Shown here: positions 1-9,011 of the stretch, piece by piece | Layout: every line of letters begins with the position of its first letter | Numbering within the stretch: position 1 is the stretch's first letter | Assembly: GCF_002876705.1 (NCBI RefSeq) | Contig: NZ_MDAG01000011.1 | Span: 1-64,000, forward strand | Length of the DNA stretch: 64,000 bases | Direction of reading: 5' to 3' | From: Enterovibrio norvegicus_B | GTDB lineage: Bacteria; Pseudomonadota; Gammaproteobacteria; Enterobacterales; Vibrionaceae | Position numbers and translations under genes: made by a program | The notes under the pieces: model-generated | The model's input: only the letters and a program-made list of their open reading frames with translations | Databases searched by the model: none | Told to the model about the DNA's origin: nothing

Positions 1-99
1 TTTGAGATTTTTCAGCGTGGTGTTCACCGCATCCAAAACGTCTTGTTGACTTCCTTCAACCGCGATAAGCACTGGGCTTTTCCGTTGAAGCAGGCGGGC

Positions 100-127
100 A
101 TTCTACTGATTGAGTTGTTAACGTCAA
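100..127 (-). promoter_or_regulatory. rRNA operon promoter P2
   Basis: On the minus strand TTGACG (122-127) is separated by 16 bp from TAGAAT (100-105), with a GC-rich discriminator GCCCGCC. It lies about 120 bp downstream of P1, the spacing of tandem rrn P1-P2 promoters. The remaining 1-99 bases would be rRNA leader; no gene is visible in them. Confidence 0.7.
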
Positions 128-241
128 GCGTTTATTTTCAATCAATTTTGAAGCCGTTTCGCCGTACTGATTCAGTGGCCAGTTCCGTGTGGAGCAGGTC
201 GCCGTGTCAGTGAGGTCGCATTATAGGGATGGTTCAGATCT

Positions 242-247
242 TGGCAA
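242..247 (-). promoter_or_regulatory. rRNA operon promoter P1 (-35 at 242-247, -10 at 220-225)
   Basis: Read on the minus strand there is TTGCCA, a 16-bp spacer and a perfect TATAAT at 220-225, followed by a GC-rich discriminator (GCGACCTC), as in stringently controlled rRNA P1 promoters. It fires leftwards out of the window. hemG lies directly upstream of an rRNA operon in Escherichia coli, so the 16S gene is expected just left of base 1; it is not seen here. Confidence 0.75.
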
Positions 248-270
248 GGGGTTTTGCGAGGTTTTTCATG

Positions 271-295
271 AAAAATGGCCTGTTCGGCCATTTTT
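271..295 (-). terminator. Terminator-like hairpin after hemG
   Basis: A 10-bp perfect stem (AAAAATGGCC / GGCCATTTTT) with a 5-base loop sits 15 bp past the hemG stop and upstream of the rRNA P1 promoter. It would separate hemG transcription from the rRNA operon. The A-rich left arm makes it usable in either direction. Confidence 0.7.
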
Positions 296-309
296 CAATC
301 AATGTGATG

Positions 310-834
310 TTAAAGCGAGCCAAATCGCTCTGAAAGCAGCTTCACTCGGGCCCAATTAGTGTACTCAATTTCTTTTGTAGGGTCTGTTTCTCCCCCAGTC
401 ATCTTCATAATGAACTGAATCATTACTCTGTCGAAGAATTTATACCGAGGGTAATAGAGTGCACCGGCAAACACATCAAGTAACTTAGGCTGCCACGGAG
501 ACAGCGTTAAGAACTTCTTCATATAAACACTGGTTTCTGGCGTGTCTTTCTCGGGCTTTCTCGCCGTTAAGTTCACACAGAAGAACGCCGTCTTTGCTTT
601 ATCCAATTCAGAAAGGTGCCTATCAATGAACTTATAGAGCTTCTTATTAAGATGACCATAGCGAATTGATGCACCAATCATGACTTTGTCATACGGTGTA
701 AAGTCGATATCTGGAGTCTCATGGAGATCCACCAGCTCGCACTGATGAGTATCAACCAGCTCCTTCTCTATATAACGAAGGATTTTGATGGTTTGCCCTT
801 CACGGCTAGAGTGAAGTAGAAGCGCTTTTTTCAC
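310..834 (-). CDS. hemG: Menaquinone-dependent protoporphyrinogen IX dehydrogenase HemG
   Basis: This 174-residue flavodoxin-like protein oxidises protoporphyrinogen IX to protoporphyrin IX in heme synthesis, passing electrons to quinones at the inner membrane. The N-terminus (KKALLLHSSREGQT) is the flavodoxin FMN-phosphate loop. Length matches the family (about 175-181). The start is a GTG with an AAGGAT ribosome site before it. It is last in a minus-strand group yigZ-trkH-hemG with gaps of 43 and 35 bp, the same order as in E. coli, and precedes rRNA promoters. Identification rests on family recognition plus synteny. Confidence 0.9.
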   Translation of the reverse strand: MKKALLLHSSREGQTIKILRYIEKELVDTHQCELVDLHETPDIDFTPYDKVMIGASIRYGHLNKKLYKFIDRHLSELDKAKTAFFCVNLTARKPEKDTPETSVYMKKFLTLSPWQPKLLDVFAGALYYPRYKFFDRVMIQFIMKMTGGETDPTKEIEYTNWARVKLLSERFGSL

Positions 835-869
835 GAATTATCCTTATATAGCTAAAAGGCGTTTACTGA

Positions 870-2327
870 CTAACTGCGCCAGAAGGTCGGGGTGAATAAC
901 ACCAATAAGGTGAACACTTCTAAACGTCCGAAAAGCATAGAAACAATTAACACCCATTTCGCACTGTCATTAATATCACCAAAGTGCACAGCAACCTCTC
1001 CTAAGCCGGGGCCTAAGTTATTAAGCGTTGCGGTGACTGCAGAGAATGCACTCAACTCATCAAGACCTGTTGCGATTAATGCCAACATACATAGAACAAA
1101 GACCAACGCATATGCAGAGAAGAATCCCCATACCGCATCAACGACCTGCTGAGGTAATGCCTTGTTCCCAACTTTGATGGTGTAAACCGCCCTTGGGTGA
1201 ACCAAACGTTTTAATTCACGAGAACCTTGTAGGGAAAGTAACAAGATTCGGATCACTTTCATCCCACCACCGGTTGAACCCGCACACCCTCCGATAAATG
1301 AAGAAAAAAGCAAAAGCACAGGCAAGAACAGGGGCCACTCAGAAAACCCTGTCGTGGTATAGCCAGCCGTTGTACTGATAGAAACGGTTTGGAAAATGGC
1401 TTGGTTAAAGGCTTCAAACTCAGAATCGTAGGTACTGTGGCTTAATAGCATCCAGAAAACGATAGAAAGCAAAATCAGCTGAATCACAATAAACGCGCGA
1501 AATTCGGGATCTTTAAAATAGTACCCAGGGTGTAACTTGCCACTCGAAAACGCAGCAAAGTGCAGTGAAAAGTTACAAGCAGATATAAAGAGGAAAAAGA
1601 CCGTGATGAAGTTAATCGCCGGGCTATTGAAATAACCGATACTCGCATCATGGGTTGAGAACCCCCCAATCGCGACGGTAGAAAAGCTATGACTGATTGC
1701 ATCAAAGACGCTCATGCCAGCCAGCCAGTAGGCGAATGCACACGACAAGGTCAACGCTAGGTAGATGTACCACAGCGCTTTTGCGGTTTCCGCAATCCTT
1801 GGTGTCATCTTGCTGTCTTTCACTGGCCCTGGGATCTCAGCGCGATACAGCTGCATACCCCCGATACCCAGCACGGGCAAAATCGCCACGGCCAAGACAA
1901 TGATACCCATACCGCCGAACCACTGCAGAAGCTGGCGATAGAACAAGACCGCTTTTGGTAAGTCATCGAGGCCTACCATTACTGTTGCACCTGTCGTTGT
2001 CAGCCCAGAAAAGGATTCGAAAAAGGCATCAGTCACTGACATGGAAGGTTGTTCGGAGAGCATAAACGGGATTGACCCCGCGCTCCCGATAACCGTCCAA
2101 AACAACACAACAATAAGGAAGCCATCTCTGGCTTTGAGCTCATGGCGATAGCGGCGGTTCGGAAACCACAACATGCCGCCACCAGCAAGTAGGAGGAAGA
2201 AGGTGAGAACGAAAGGGAAACCCTCACCGTCTCGATAGATAAATGCCACCACTGCTGGCGCCAGCATGGTGATACTAAATAGTGCCAGGAGTAACCCGAC
2301 AATTCGAATTATTGAACGAAACTGCAT
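870..2327 (-). CDS. trkH: Trk system potassium uptake protein TrkH
   Basis: This is the inner-membrane channel subunit of the Trk K+ transporter, gated by the cytosolic NAD-binding TrkA (not in this window). The 485 residues form the usual series of four helix-pore-helix repeats; selectivity-filter glycines are visible in SGLTTTGATV, STVAIGGFST, STTAGYTTTGF and TLNNLGPGLG. The GGCAGSTGGGMK segment is the conserved intramembrane loop of the superfamily. Length is as in E. coli TrkH (483). It is cotranscribed with yigZ upstream and hemG downstream. Nothing unusual is seen. Confidence 0.95.
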   Translation of the reverse strand: MQFRSIIRIVGLLLALFSITMLAPAVVAFIYRDGEGFPFVLTFFLLLAGGGMLWFPNRRYRHELKARDGFLIVVLFWTVIGSAGSIPFMLSEQPSMSVTDAFFESFSGLTTTGATVMVGLDDLPKAVLFYRQLLQWFGGMGIIVLAVAILPVLGIGGMQLYRAEIPGPVKDSKMTPRIAETAKALWYIYLALTLSCAFAYWLAGMSVFDAISHSFSTVAIGGFSTHDASIGYFNSPAINFITVFFLFISACNFSLHFAAFSSGKLHPGYYFKDPEFRAFIVIQLILLSIVFWMLLSHSTYDSEFEAFNQAIFQTVSISTTAGYTTTGFSEWPLFLPVLLLFSSFIGGCAGSTGGGMKVIRILLLSLQGSRELKRLVHPRAVYTIKVGNKALPQQVVDAVWGFFSAYALVFVLCMLALIATGLDELSAFSAVTATLNNLGPGLGEVAVHFGDINDSAKWVLIVSMLFGRLEVFTLLVLFTPTFWRS

Positions 2328-2370
2328 AGCCTGAGACGGCGCATTCCTTGTATCCAGGGGTTAGCCTGAA

Positions 2371-2997
2371 TCATGATTTATTATCTAGCCCGGTAGCACT
2401 TACCTGACCCCGTGTGCGATTGAATATCTCACTGGCGATCTGGTCGGCACTCCGTGCATCCACTTCCACTGTCATCAACACATTATGGCTGAATTCAGTA
2501 TTAACCTGAACCGCGTTGTGAGATGCCAAGATGGATTCAATCAAGGCAATGTGAGGGTATTCACAGCTTAGTGTGAACTGGACCGTAATTGCCTTTTCGT
2601 TTGTTGCAAGTTTTGTCAGCGCTTGTTGAACCCCTCCGCCATAGGCTTTAACCAAGCCACCCGTTCCTAATCGAATACCACCATAGTAGCGAGTAACCAC
2701 CGCAGTTATCTCACCAACACCTGAACCTGTGAGCTGCGCAAGGATTGGTTTCCCTGCCGTTCCTGAAGGTTCTCCATCGTCACTAAAGCCCCAAGACATC
2801 GAATCATCAGGACGCCCAGCAACAAAAGCCCAGCAATTATGGCGGGCATCGCCGTGTCGCGCTTTGATATCTGCAACAAACGCTTTTGCGTTTTCAACGC
2901 CCGGCGTATGAGCTAGGTAGGTAATAAAGCGACTCTTCTTTATTTCCTCTTCTGACACCACTGCATCGGCAGGGATCAGATAAGGGGTGATATTCAT
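2371..2997 (-). CDS. yigZ: YigZ/IMPACT family protein
   Basis: A 208-residue protein of the IMPACT/YigZ family (UPF0029 N-terminal domain followed by a DUF1949-type C-terminal domain). The family signature YYGGIRLGTGGLVKAYGGGV lies in the middle of the protein. The molecular role is not settled; the eukaryotic relative IMPACT controls the kinase GCN2. It is first in the yigZ-trkH-hemG group and divergent from fadBA, as in enterobacteria apart from the pepQ gene that is missing here. Confidence 0.9.
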   Translation of the reverse strand: MNITPYLIPADAVVSEEEIKKSRFITYLAHTPGVENAKAFVADIKARHGDARHNCWAFVAGRPDDSMSWGFSDDGEPSGTAGKPILAQLTGSGVGEITAVVTRYYGGIRLGTGGLVKAYGGGVQQALTKLATNEKAITVQFTLSCEYPHIALIESILASHNAVQVNTEFSHNVLMTVEVDARSADQIASEIFNRTRGQVSATGLDNKS

Positions 2998-3175
2998 TAC
3001 ATAGACCTATCATATAAAAGGCGCGGGATGTTAACACAGTAACACCTTTTCACGGCTAACCGCGTTTACGGGTTTCACAATGTCTCCAACGCGTTGAGAC
3101 ACAGATCAAACACTTGATTTAAACAATCGTTTAACATTTTGGTTGCTTTATTGATCGGTGACGTTCAGACTGAAT

Positions 3176-3194
3176 TAACTGGTCTTACCAGACT
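3176..3194. promoter_or_regulatory. FadR-like operator upstream of fadB
   Basis: The sequence AACTGGTCTTACCAGAC at 3177-3193 contains the palindrome CTGGT-3-ACCAG, matching the FadR operator type (CTGGTCNGACCAG-like) known upstream of fad genes. It lies about 60 bp before the fadB start, a place where a repressor would block transcription until long-chain acyl-CoA is present. Binding by FadR is inferred; no fadR gene is in the window. Confidence 0.7.
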
Positions 3195-3252
3195 AATCCT
3201 ATTTACGGTAAACCAATAACCAGACATAGAGCTGGCAATACGGAGATAGAAC

Positions 3253-5418
3253 ATGATTTACCAAGGTGACACGCTGTCCGTACGCTATTTGGAAAATGGC
3301 CTTGCGGAACTCAACCTCGACGCACCAGGTTCTGTTAACAAATTTGACCTTGCAACGCTGGAAAGCCTCAACGAAGCCTTAGACGCATTAGCAAAAGAGA
3401 CAGACGTAAAAGCCCTGCTTCTTACCTCTGCAAAAAGCGCCTTTGTTGTCGGTGCCGACATCACTGAATTTTTAGGTTTGTTTGCCAAACCCGAAAATGA
3501 GCTCTCAGAATGGGTCACTCACGCGAACAACATCTTCAACAAGCTTGAAGATCTGCCCTTCCCGACCATATCAGTAATCACTGGGTATGCATTAGGCGGT
3601 GGCTGTGAGTGTATCTTAGCGACAGATTTCCGTATTGCAGATTCCACTGCACGCATTGGTTTGCCAGAAACGAAACTGGGCATCATGCCGGGGTTTGGCG
3701 GCACAGTTCGTATGCCTCGCCTATTAGGGGCTGATACCGCGATGGAACTCATCACCGCGGGTAAAGAAAGCAAAGCCCCAGCCGCACTGAAACTCGGTTT
3801 GGTTGATGCAGTAACTGCACCGGATGACCTTCGTGATGCCGCAATTCAACTGGCGACACAAGCCGTTGAAGGAAAGCTTGATTGGCAATCACGCCGCGCA
3901 CAGAAAAAAGCGCCACTGCAACTGAACAAGATGGAAGCCACCATGAGCTTCACCATGGCAAAAGGCATGGTTGCTCGTGTTGCAGGCCCACACTACCCCG
4001 CGCCAATGACCGCCGTTATCTCTATTGAAGAAGCAGCGCGAAGCGGCCGTGACGACGCACTTGTGGTTGAGAACAAACATTTCGTTAAGCTCGCGAAAAA
4101 CGAAGTGACCCAAGCCTTGGTCGGCATCTTCCTCAATGACCAATACTTGAAAGCAGAAGCAAAGAAAGCAGCTAAAGCCGGTAAAGCGACAGAACGTGCA
4201 TCCGTATTAGGTGCTGGCATCATGGGTGGCGGTATTGCCTACCAATCAGCCAGTAGAGGCGTACCAGTACTGATGAAAGACATCAGCCAAGCATCTCTTG
4301 AAACGGGGATGAAAGAAGCCTCCAAATTGCTTAACAAGCAATTAGAGCGCGGTCGAATCAACGGCCTAAAAATGGCAGATATTTTGGCATCCATCACCCC
4401 TAGTCTTCATTACGCAGGTATTGAACACGCTGACGTGATTGTTGAAGCCGTGGTTGAGAACCCGAAAATCAAAGCAGCTGTGCTCAGTGAAGTAGAAGAC
4501 ATGATCAGTGAAGATGCAGTGCTCGCATCGAACACATCTACCATCCCTATCGACTTGCTGGCGAAATCCCTCAAACGCCCAGAGAACTTCTGTGGTATGC
4601 ACTTCTTCAACCCAGTGCACCGCATGCCATTGGTGGAAGTTATTCGCGGTAAAGACACCTCCGACGAAACGGTGTCTCGCGTTGTAGCTTACGCCGCCAA
4701 AATGGGCAAAAGCCCCGTGGTCGTTAACGACTGCCCAGGGTTTTTCGTTAACCGTGTCCTTTTCCCTTACTTTGCTGGCTTTAGCTTGTTACTGCGCGAT
4801 GGTGCAGACTTCAAAGCTGTCGACAAAATTATGGAGAAGAAATTCGGCTGGCCAATGGGCCCGGCTTACCTGCTGGATGTGGTGGGTATCGATACCGCGC
4901 ACCATGCACAAGCCGTGATGGCGGAAGGTTTCCCAGAGCGCATGGCAAAAGACTACAAAGATGGCGTTGATGTCATGTTTGAAAATGAACGCTTCGGTCA
5001 GAAAAATGGTTCTGGCTTCTACCGCTACTCCATCGACCGCAAAGGTAAGCCGAAGAAAGACGTGGATGCAGATGCGGAAGCATTGTTGGCACCGGTTGTT
5101 GGCAACAGCACGGAATTCAGTGATAGCGATACCATCAACCGAATGATGGTGCCGATGATCAACGAAGTGGTGCGCTGTTTAGAAGAAGGCATCATCGCTA
5201 CGCCGCAAGAAGCGGACATGGCGCTGGTATATGGTCTTGGTTTCCCTCCTTTCCGTGGTGGCGTTTTCCGCTATCTCGACACCATCGGATTGGCGAATTA
5301 TGTAGAAATGGCTGACAAGCTTGCTGACCTCGGTGCGGTTTATCACGTACCACAAGGTCTGCGCGATAAAGCAGCCAAAGGCGAAGGGTACTTCGATGCC
5401 CAACGACAGTCTGCCTAA
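3253..5418 (+). CDS. fadB: Fatty acid oxidation complex alpha subunit FadB
   Basis: A multifunctional 721-residue subunit carrying enoyl-CoA hydratase/isomerase (N-terminal) and 3-hydroxyacyl-CoA dehydrogenase (C-terminal) activities of beta-oxidation. The hydratase oxyanion-hole segment GYALGGGCECILATDFR (about residue 110-125) and GLPETKLGIMPGFGGTVR (about 135-155) are present with their glutamates. The NAD-binding motif GAGIMGGGIAYQSASRG begins near residue 319, and the dehydrogenase catalytic histidine is in HFFNPVHRMPLVEV. Length is close to E. coli FadB (729). The ATG follows a GGAGATA ribosome site. It is the first gene of fadBA, 32 bp before fadA, and sits behind a FadR-like operator. 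Confidence 0.97.
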   Translation: MIYQGDTLSVRYLENGLAELNLDAPGSVNKFDLATLESLNEALDALAKETDVKALLLTSAKSAFVVGADITEFLGLFAKPENELSEWVTHANNIFNKLEDLPFPTISVITGYALGGGCECILATDFRIADSTARIGLPETKLGIMPGFGGTVRMPRLLGADTAMELITAGKESKAPAALKLGLVDAVTAPDDLRDAAIQLATQAVEGKLDWQSRRAQKKAPLQLNKMEATMSFTMAKGMVARVAGPHYPAPMTAVISIEEAARSGRDDALVVENKHFVKLAKNEVTQALVGIFLNDQYLKAEAKKAAKAGKATERASVLGAGIMGGGIAYQSASRGVPVLMKDISQASLETGMKEASKLLNKQLERGRINGLKMADILASITPSLHYAGIEHADVIVEAVVENPKIKAAVLSEVEDMISEDAVLASNTSTIPIDLLAKSLKRPENFCGMHFFNPVHRMPLVEVIRGKDTSDETVSRVVAYAAKMGKSPVVVNDCPGFFVNRVLFPYFAGFSLLLRDGADFKAVDKIMEKKFGWPMGPAYLLDVVGIDTAHHAQAVMAEGFPERMAKDYKDGVDVMFENERFGQKNGSGFYRYSIDRKGKPKKDVDADAEALLAPVVGNSTEFSDSDTINRMMVPMINEVVRCLEEGIIATPQEADMALVYGLGFPPFRGGVFRYLDTIGLANYVEMADKLADLGAVYHVPQGLRDKAAKGEGYFDAQRQSA

Positions 5419-5450
5419 CCACACGGATTAAGAATAAGAGGGAAAACACA

Positions 5451-6617
5451 ATGAACAACGTAGTGATTGTCGATTGCATTCGAACCCCAATGGGACGCTC
5501 CAAAGCCGGCGCGTATCGAAACGTCCGTGCGGAAGATTTGTCTGCACACTTGATGCAATCTTTGCTGGCACGTAACCCACAGCTCGATCCAGCAGACATT
5601 GAAGATATTTACTGGGGTTGTGTGCAACAAACCCTAGAGCAAGGTTTCAACGTCGCGCGCAACGCCTCGCTACTTGCAGGTATTCCGCACTCAGTGGCAG
5701 CGACCACCGTTAACCGCCTTTGTGGTTCATCCATGCAAGCCCTGCATGATGCAAGCCGTGCCATCATGATTGGCGATGCGGATGTCTGTCTGATTGGTGG
5801 TGTGGAGCACATGGGACACGTTCCTATGACCCACGGTGTTGATTTCCATCCAGGCCTGTCAAAATCTGTCGCGAAAGCTGCAGGCATGATGGGACTGACA
5901 GCGGAAATGCTCGGCCGCATTCACGGTATCAGTCGCGAACAACAAGATGCCTTTGCTGCGCGTTCACACCAACGTGCCTATGCCGCCACCGTTGAAGGAC
6001 GCTTTAAAAATGAAATCATGCCAACCGAAGGGCATGACGACAAAGGCGGCCTCATCCTTCTGGAGAACGATGAAGTTATTCGTCCCGAAACGACCGTTGA
6101 AGGCTTGGCAGGATTGCGCCCGGTGTTCGACCCAGTGAACGGAACCGTGACCGCGGGAACATCATCAGCCCTTTCCGATGGTGCCGCGGCCATGTTGGTC
6201 ATGAGCGAAGACAAGGCCAAATCACTCGGCCTTCCAATCCGCGCGCGCATTCGTTCAATGGCAGTTGCAGGTTGTGATCCGTCGATCATGGGTTACGGCC
6301 CTGTACCTGCGAGTCACAAAGCACTTAAACGTGCAGGTTTAAGCATTGATGACATTGGCATGGTCGAGCTGAATGAAGCATTTGCCGCACAGTCACTGCC
6401 GTGTGCGAAAGACCTCGGTTTGCTCGATAAGGTTGACGACAAAGTGAACCTTAATGGTGGCGCGATTGCTCTGGGTCACCCATTAGGTTGTTCTGGTGCG
6501 CGAATTTCAACAACGCTCATTAACCTGATGGAAGCGAACGATGTTGAATTTGGTCTTGCCACCATGTGTATCGGGCTTGGTCAAGGTATCGCAACCGTCT
6601 TTGAACGTGTTGAATAA
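5451..6617 (+). CDS. fadA: 3-ketoacyl-CoA thiolase FadA
   Basis: The thiolase (beta) subunit of the fatty acid oxidation complex, which cleaves 3-ketoacyl-CoA to acetyl-CoA and a shortened acyl-CoA. The nucleophilic cysteine is in VNRLCGSSMQAL (about residue 91). The second active site signature NGGAIALGHPLGCSGAR and the C-terminal MCIGLGQG cysteine are both present. At 388 residues it is the same size as E. coli FadA (387). It follows fadB in one operon and is closed by a strong terminator. Confidence 0.97.
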   Translation: MNNVVIVDCIRTPMGRSKAGAYRNVRAEDLSAHLMQSLLARNPQLDPADIEDIYWGCVQQTLEQGFNVARNASLLAGIPHSVAATTVNRLCGSSMQALHDASRAIMIGDADVCLIGGVEHMGHVPMTHGVDFHPGLSKSVAKAAGMMGLTAEMLGRIHGISREQQDAFAARSHQRAYAATVEGRFKNEIMPTEGHDDKGGLILLENDEVIRPETTVEGLAGLRPVFDPVNGTVTAGTSSALSDGAAAMLVMSEDKAKSLGLPIRARIRSMAVAGCDPSIMGYGPVPASHKALKRAGLSIDDIGMVELNEAFAAQSLPCAKDLGLLDKVDDKVNLNGGAIALGHPLGCSGARISTTLINLMEANDVEFGLATMCIGLGQGIATVFERVE

Positions 6618-6636
6618 CTAACAATACGCGCAATCG

Positions 6637-6668
6637 AAAAGCCGGACACATCCTACGTCCGGCTTTTT
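6637..6668 (+). terminator. Rho-independent terminator of fadBA
   Basis: An inverted repeat AAAAGCCGGAC / GTCCGGCTTTTT with an 8-base loop and a T-rich tail, 20 bp after the fadA stop. Confidence 0.85.
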
Positions 6669-6909
6669 CTTTTGATAACCACACGACAACCCACCCAAAC
6701 ATGTGTTTCATAATCGAACTGCCCCTCAGAAATTCACGTCACGTTGACCAAACACCATCATCTGACCGCATAGCATTGCGCTTAAGTATGCGAAACAAAA
6801 CAATCTATGCTTTTAGCGCATAGGGCAAATGAATTAGATTCATTATTTTCATGGCGAATTTGGTTCTACACTCTAGGCATCATTTCTTGCCCTTTCCGGA
6901 GAATACGGC

Positions 6910-7890
6910 ATGTTCAAAGCTCTCGTGCTGGATCAAGCAGACAAAATCACCACCTCAAGCATCCAAGAATTGGAAATCAGCCAATTGCCAGAAGGCGATG
7001 TATTGATTGATGTTGATTACTCATCATTGAACTACAAAGATGGTTTAGCGATTACTGGCAAAGGCCGTATCGTGCGTGATTTCCCAATGGTTCCTGGTAT
7101 CGATCTTACCGGTACCGTGGTTGAATCTTCTGATGAGCGTTATACCGCAGGTCAGAAAGTGGTATTAACTGGCTGGGGTGTCGGTGAAGGTCATTGGGGT
7201 GGCATGGCGCAAAAAGCGCGCTTGAAAGCAGATTGGCTTGTTCCGCTACCAGAAACACTGTCTGGCGACCAAGCAATGAAAATTGGTACTGCAGGCCTAA
7301 CCGCAATGCTTTGTGTGCAAGCGCTTCAAGATGCGGGCATTACACCAGAGAAAGGTGAAATCCTTGTCACTGGTGCAAGTGGCGGTGTGGGCTCTGTTGC
7401 CGTTACACTTCTTTCAACACTGGGTTACCAAGTGGTTGCTGTGACCGGTCGTGCAAGCGAAAACGGTGAGTGGCTGAAAGAACTAGGCGCATCTCGCATT
7501 GTTGAGCGCAGTGAATTCGATGACGCAGGCCGTCCACTCGAAAAACAACTGTGGGCCGGTGCGGTTGATACCGTGGGCAGCAAAATGTTGGCACGCGTTT
7601 TAGCACAAACAGATTACGACGGTGCTGTTGCAGCGTGTGGTTTGGCTGGCGGTTTTGACCTTCCAACCACCGTAATGCCTTTCATTCTGCGCGGCGTGAA
7701 ATTGCTGGGTGTGGATTCTGTTTACGCACCGTTTGAACGCCGCCAAAAAGCATGGAAACGCATCTCAGAGATTCTACCGGCAAGCTACTTCGAGCACGGT
7801 TGTTCTGAAATCGGCCTAGAAGACGTTGCAGATGCTGCTGAAGCCATCACTAACGGTCAAATTAAAGGTCGCGTGTTGATCAAGCTATAA
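6910..7890 (+). CDS. acuI: Acrylyl-CoA reductase-type quinone oxidoreductase (AcuI/YhdH family)
   Basis: A zinc-independent medium-chain dehydrogenase/reductase of the YhdH/YhfP/AcuI group; characterised members reduce acryloyl-CoA to propionyl-CoA with NADPH. The N-terminal domain carries SSLNYKDGLAITGKG and PGIDLTGTV; the Rossmann motif is LVTGASGGVGSVAV around residue 149. Its 326 residues match E. coli YhdH (324). It stands alone, with its own terminator. Acryloyl-CoA detoxification (for example from DMSP breakdown) would fit a marine organism but is inferred. Confidence 0.85.
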   Translation: MFKALVLDQADKITTSSIQELEISQLPEGDVLIDVDYSSLNYKDGLAITGKGRIVRDFPMVPGIDLTGTVVESSDERYTAGQKVVLTGWGVGEGHWGGMAQKARLKADWLVPLPETLSGDQAMKIGTAGLTAMLCVQALQDAGITPEKGEILVTGASGGVGSVAVTLLSTLGYQVVAVTGRASENGEWLKELGASRIVERSEFDDAGRPLEKQLWAGAVDTVGSKMLARVLAQTDYDGAVAACGLAGGFDLPTTVMPFILRGVKLLGVDSVYAPFERRQKAWKRISEILPASYFEHGCSEIGLEDVADAAEAITNGQIKGRVLIKL

Positions 7891-7908
7891 GCCAAGTCAT
7901 CGCCCAAT

Positions 7909-7937
7909 AAAAAACGGAGCCTCGCGCTCCGTTTTTT
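7909..7937. terminator. Bidirectional terminator between acuI and the lysR-type gene
   Basis: A perfect 12-bp inverted repeat AAAAAACGGAGC / GCTCCGTTTTTT with a 5-base loop lies between the convergent genes and has A and T tracts suiting both directions. Confidence 0.85.
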
Positions 7938-7976
7938 GATCTGCCCTGAGCAACTTCGCTGCTGTCCGCAAGGTCG

Positions 7977-8918
7977 CTACACCAACCCCATGTCTTTGGT
8001 TCGGCTCGCTATCAGTCGGCCACACTCTTCTTTGATCAAATTACGCAGCCATACTTGTGCCGTTGAATGCTCAGTACGCGGGTGCCAAATGAGTGAATAA
8101 TCAAACGGCTTAAAATCAAATGGCAGCGGCTTGATCACTAAATCGTATTTCTCAGCCACTAAATAAGCGAGATCAGCGGGTACCGTAATGATCAAAGGAA
8201 TCGAGTCCACCATCGCGAGCGCCGCTTCTAAATGATAAGCACGCAACGCCAATTTTGGTTTTGGGTACCCTCTTAACGCATCATCAATCAGGGTTTTCAC
8301 GCCATCACTGATGGCTATCACTGCATGCGGATAAGACAGGTAATCGTCTAATGTTAAGGTTTCATCCGCCAATGGATGATGCTTCGCCAATAGGCAAAAC
8401 ACACTGACCAAGCCAAGTTTGTCTGACTCTAACGGGTCCACAGCACCTGTCGAACGACAGATCGCCATGTCGCACCCTTCCGATGCTAACTGTCGTAACA
8501 ATTGATCGTGTTGCAACGGCGCAAACTCAAGCGACACATTCGGCGCTTCTTCGTAAATACGTGGCAGAGCAAACGGCAAGATCGTTTGCATGGCATAATC
8601 CGTCGTCGCTATCTTGAACAACTGATCGCAATTTGTAGGGTCAAACTCCTCGGGTGAAAGAATCGTCCGAAGTGAATCCAAAGGGGCTGTCAGTGAGGTA
8701 TTGAGTTCCAGCGCACGTTGCGTTGGAATCAACTGCTGACCATGGCGTGTGAATAACGGATCACCCGTTAAACGGCGAAGACGACCCAGCACGCGACTCA
8801 TCGCCGATTGACTCAAACTTAATCGCACCGCGGCCTTACTGACACTGCCTTCTTCTAGCAGTACCCGCAACGCGATGAGCAAGTTGAGATCACGGCGATA
8901 AATATCTTCAAGTTCCAT
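7977..8918 (-). CDS. LysR-family transcriptional regulator
   Basis: A LysR-type regulator with an N-terminal winged HTH (residues about 10-65, containing GSVSKAAVRLSLSQSAMSRVLGRLR) followed by a periplasmic-binding-like effector domain. I take the ATG at 8918 (MELEDIYRRDL) over an in-frame TTG five codons upstream, because LysR proteins of this subgroup begin close to this point; this gives 313 residues. The target is unknown: the nearest divergent gene is tusA, 350 bp away, with a putative small RNA between. The effector is not predictable from sequence. Confidence 0.85.
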   Translation of the reverse strand: MELEDIYRRDLNLLIALRVLLEEGSVSKAAVRLSLSQSAMSRVLGRLRRLTGDPLFTRHGQQLIPTQRALELNTSLTAPLDSLRTILSPEEFDPTNCDQLFKIATTDYAMQTILPFALPRIYEEAPNVSLEFAPLQHDQLLRQLASEGCDMAICRSTGAVDPLESDKLGLVSVFCLLAKHHPLADETLTLDDYLSYPHAVIAISDGVKTLIDDALRGYPKPKLALRAYHLEAALAMVDSIPLIITVPADLAYLVAEKYDLVIKPLPFDFKPFDYSLIWHPRTEHSTAQVWLRNLIKEECGRLIASRTKDMGLV

Positions 8919-9011
8919 AGATAGCTCAAACAAGGTAATGTGCGGCCATTATACTCAAGCGCGGCCATTATGCTTATGCGTCTGGCACGACTGAGATAGC
9001 CAAATTTTAGA

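Noticed and set aside
1484..1705. Overlapping frames within trkH, fadB, ilvD and other genes
   Set aside because: Many long frames lie antisense or out of frame to clearly conserved genes, with no ribosome site or family similarity, and were treated as shadows.
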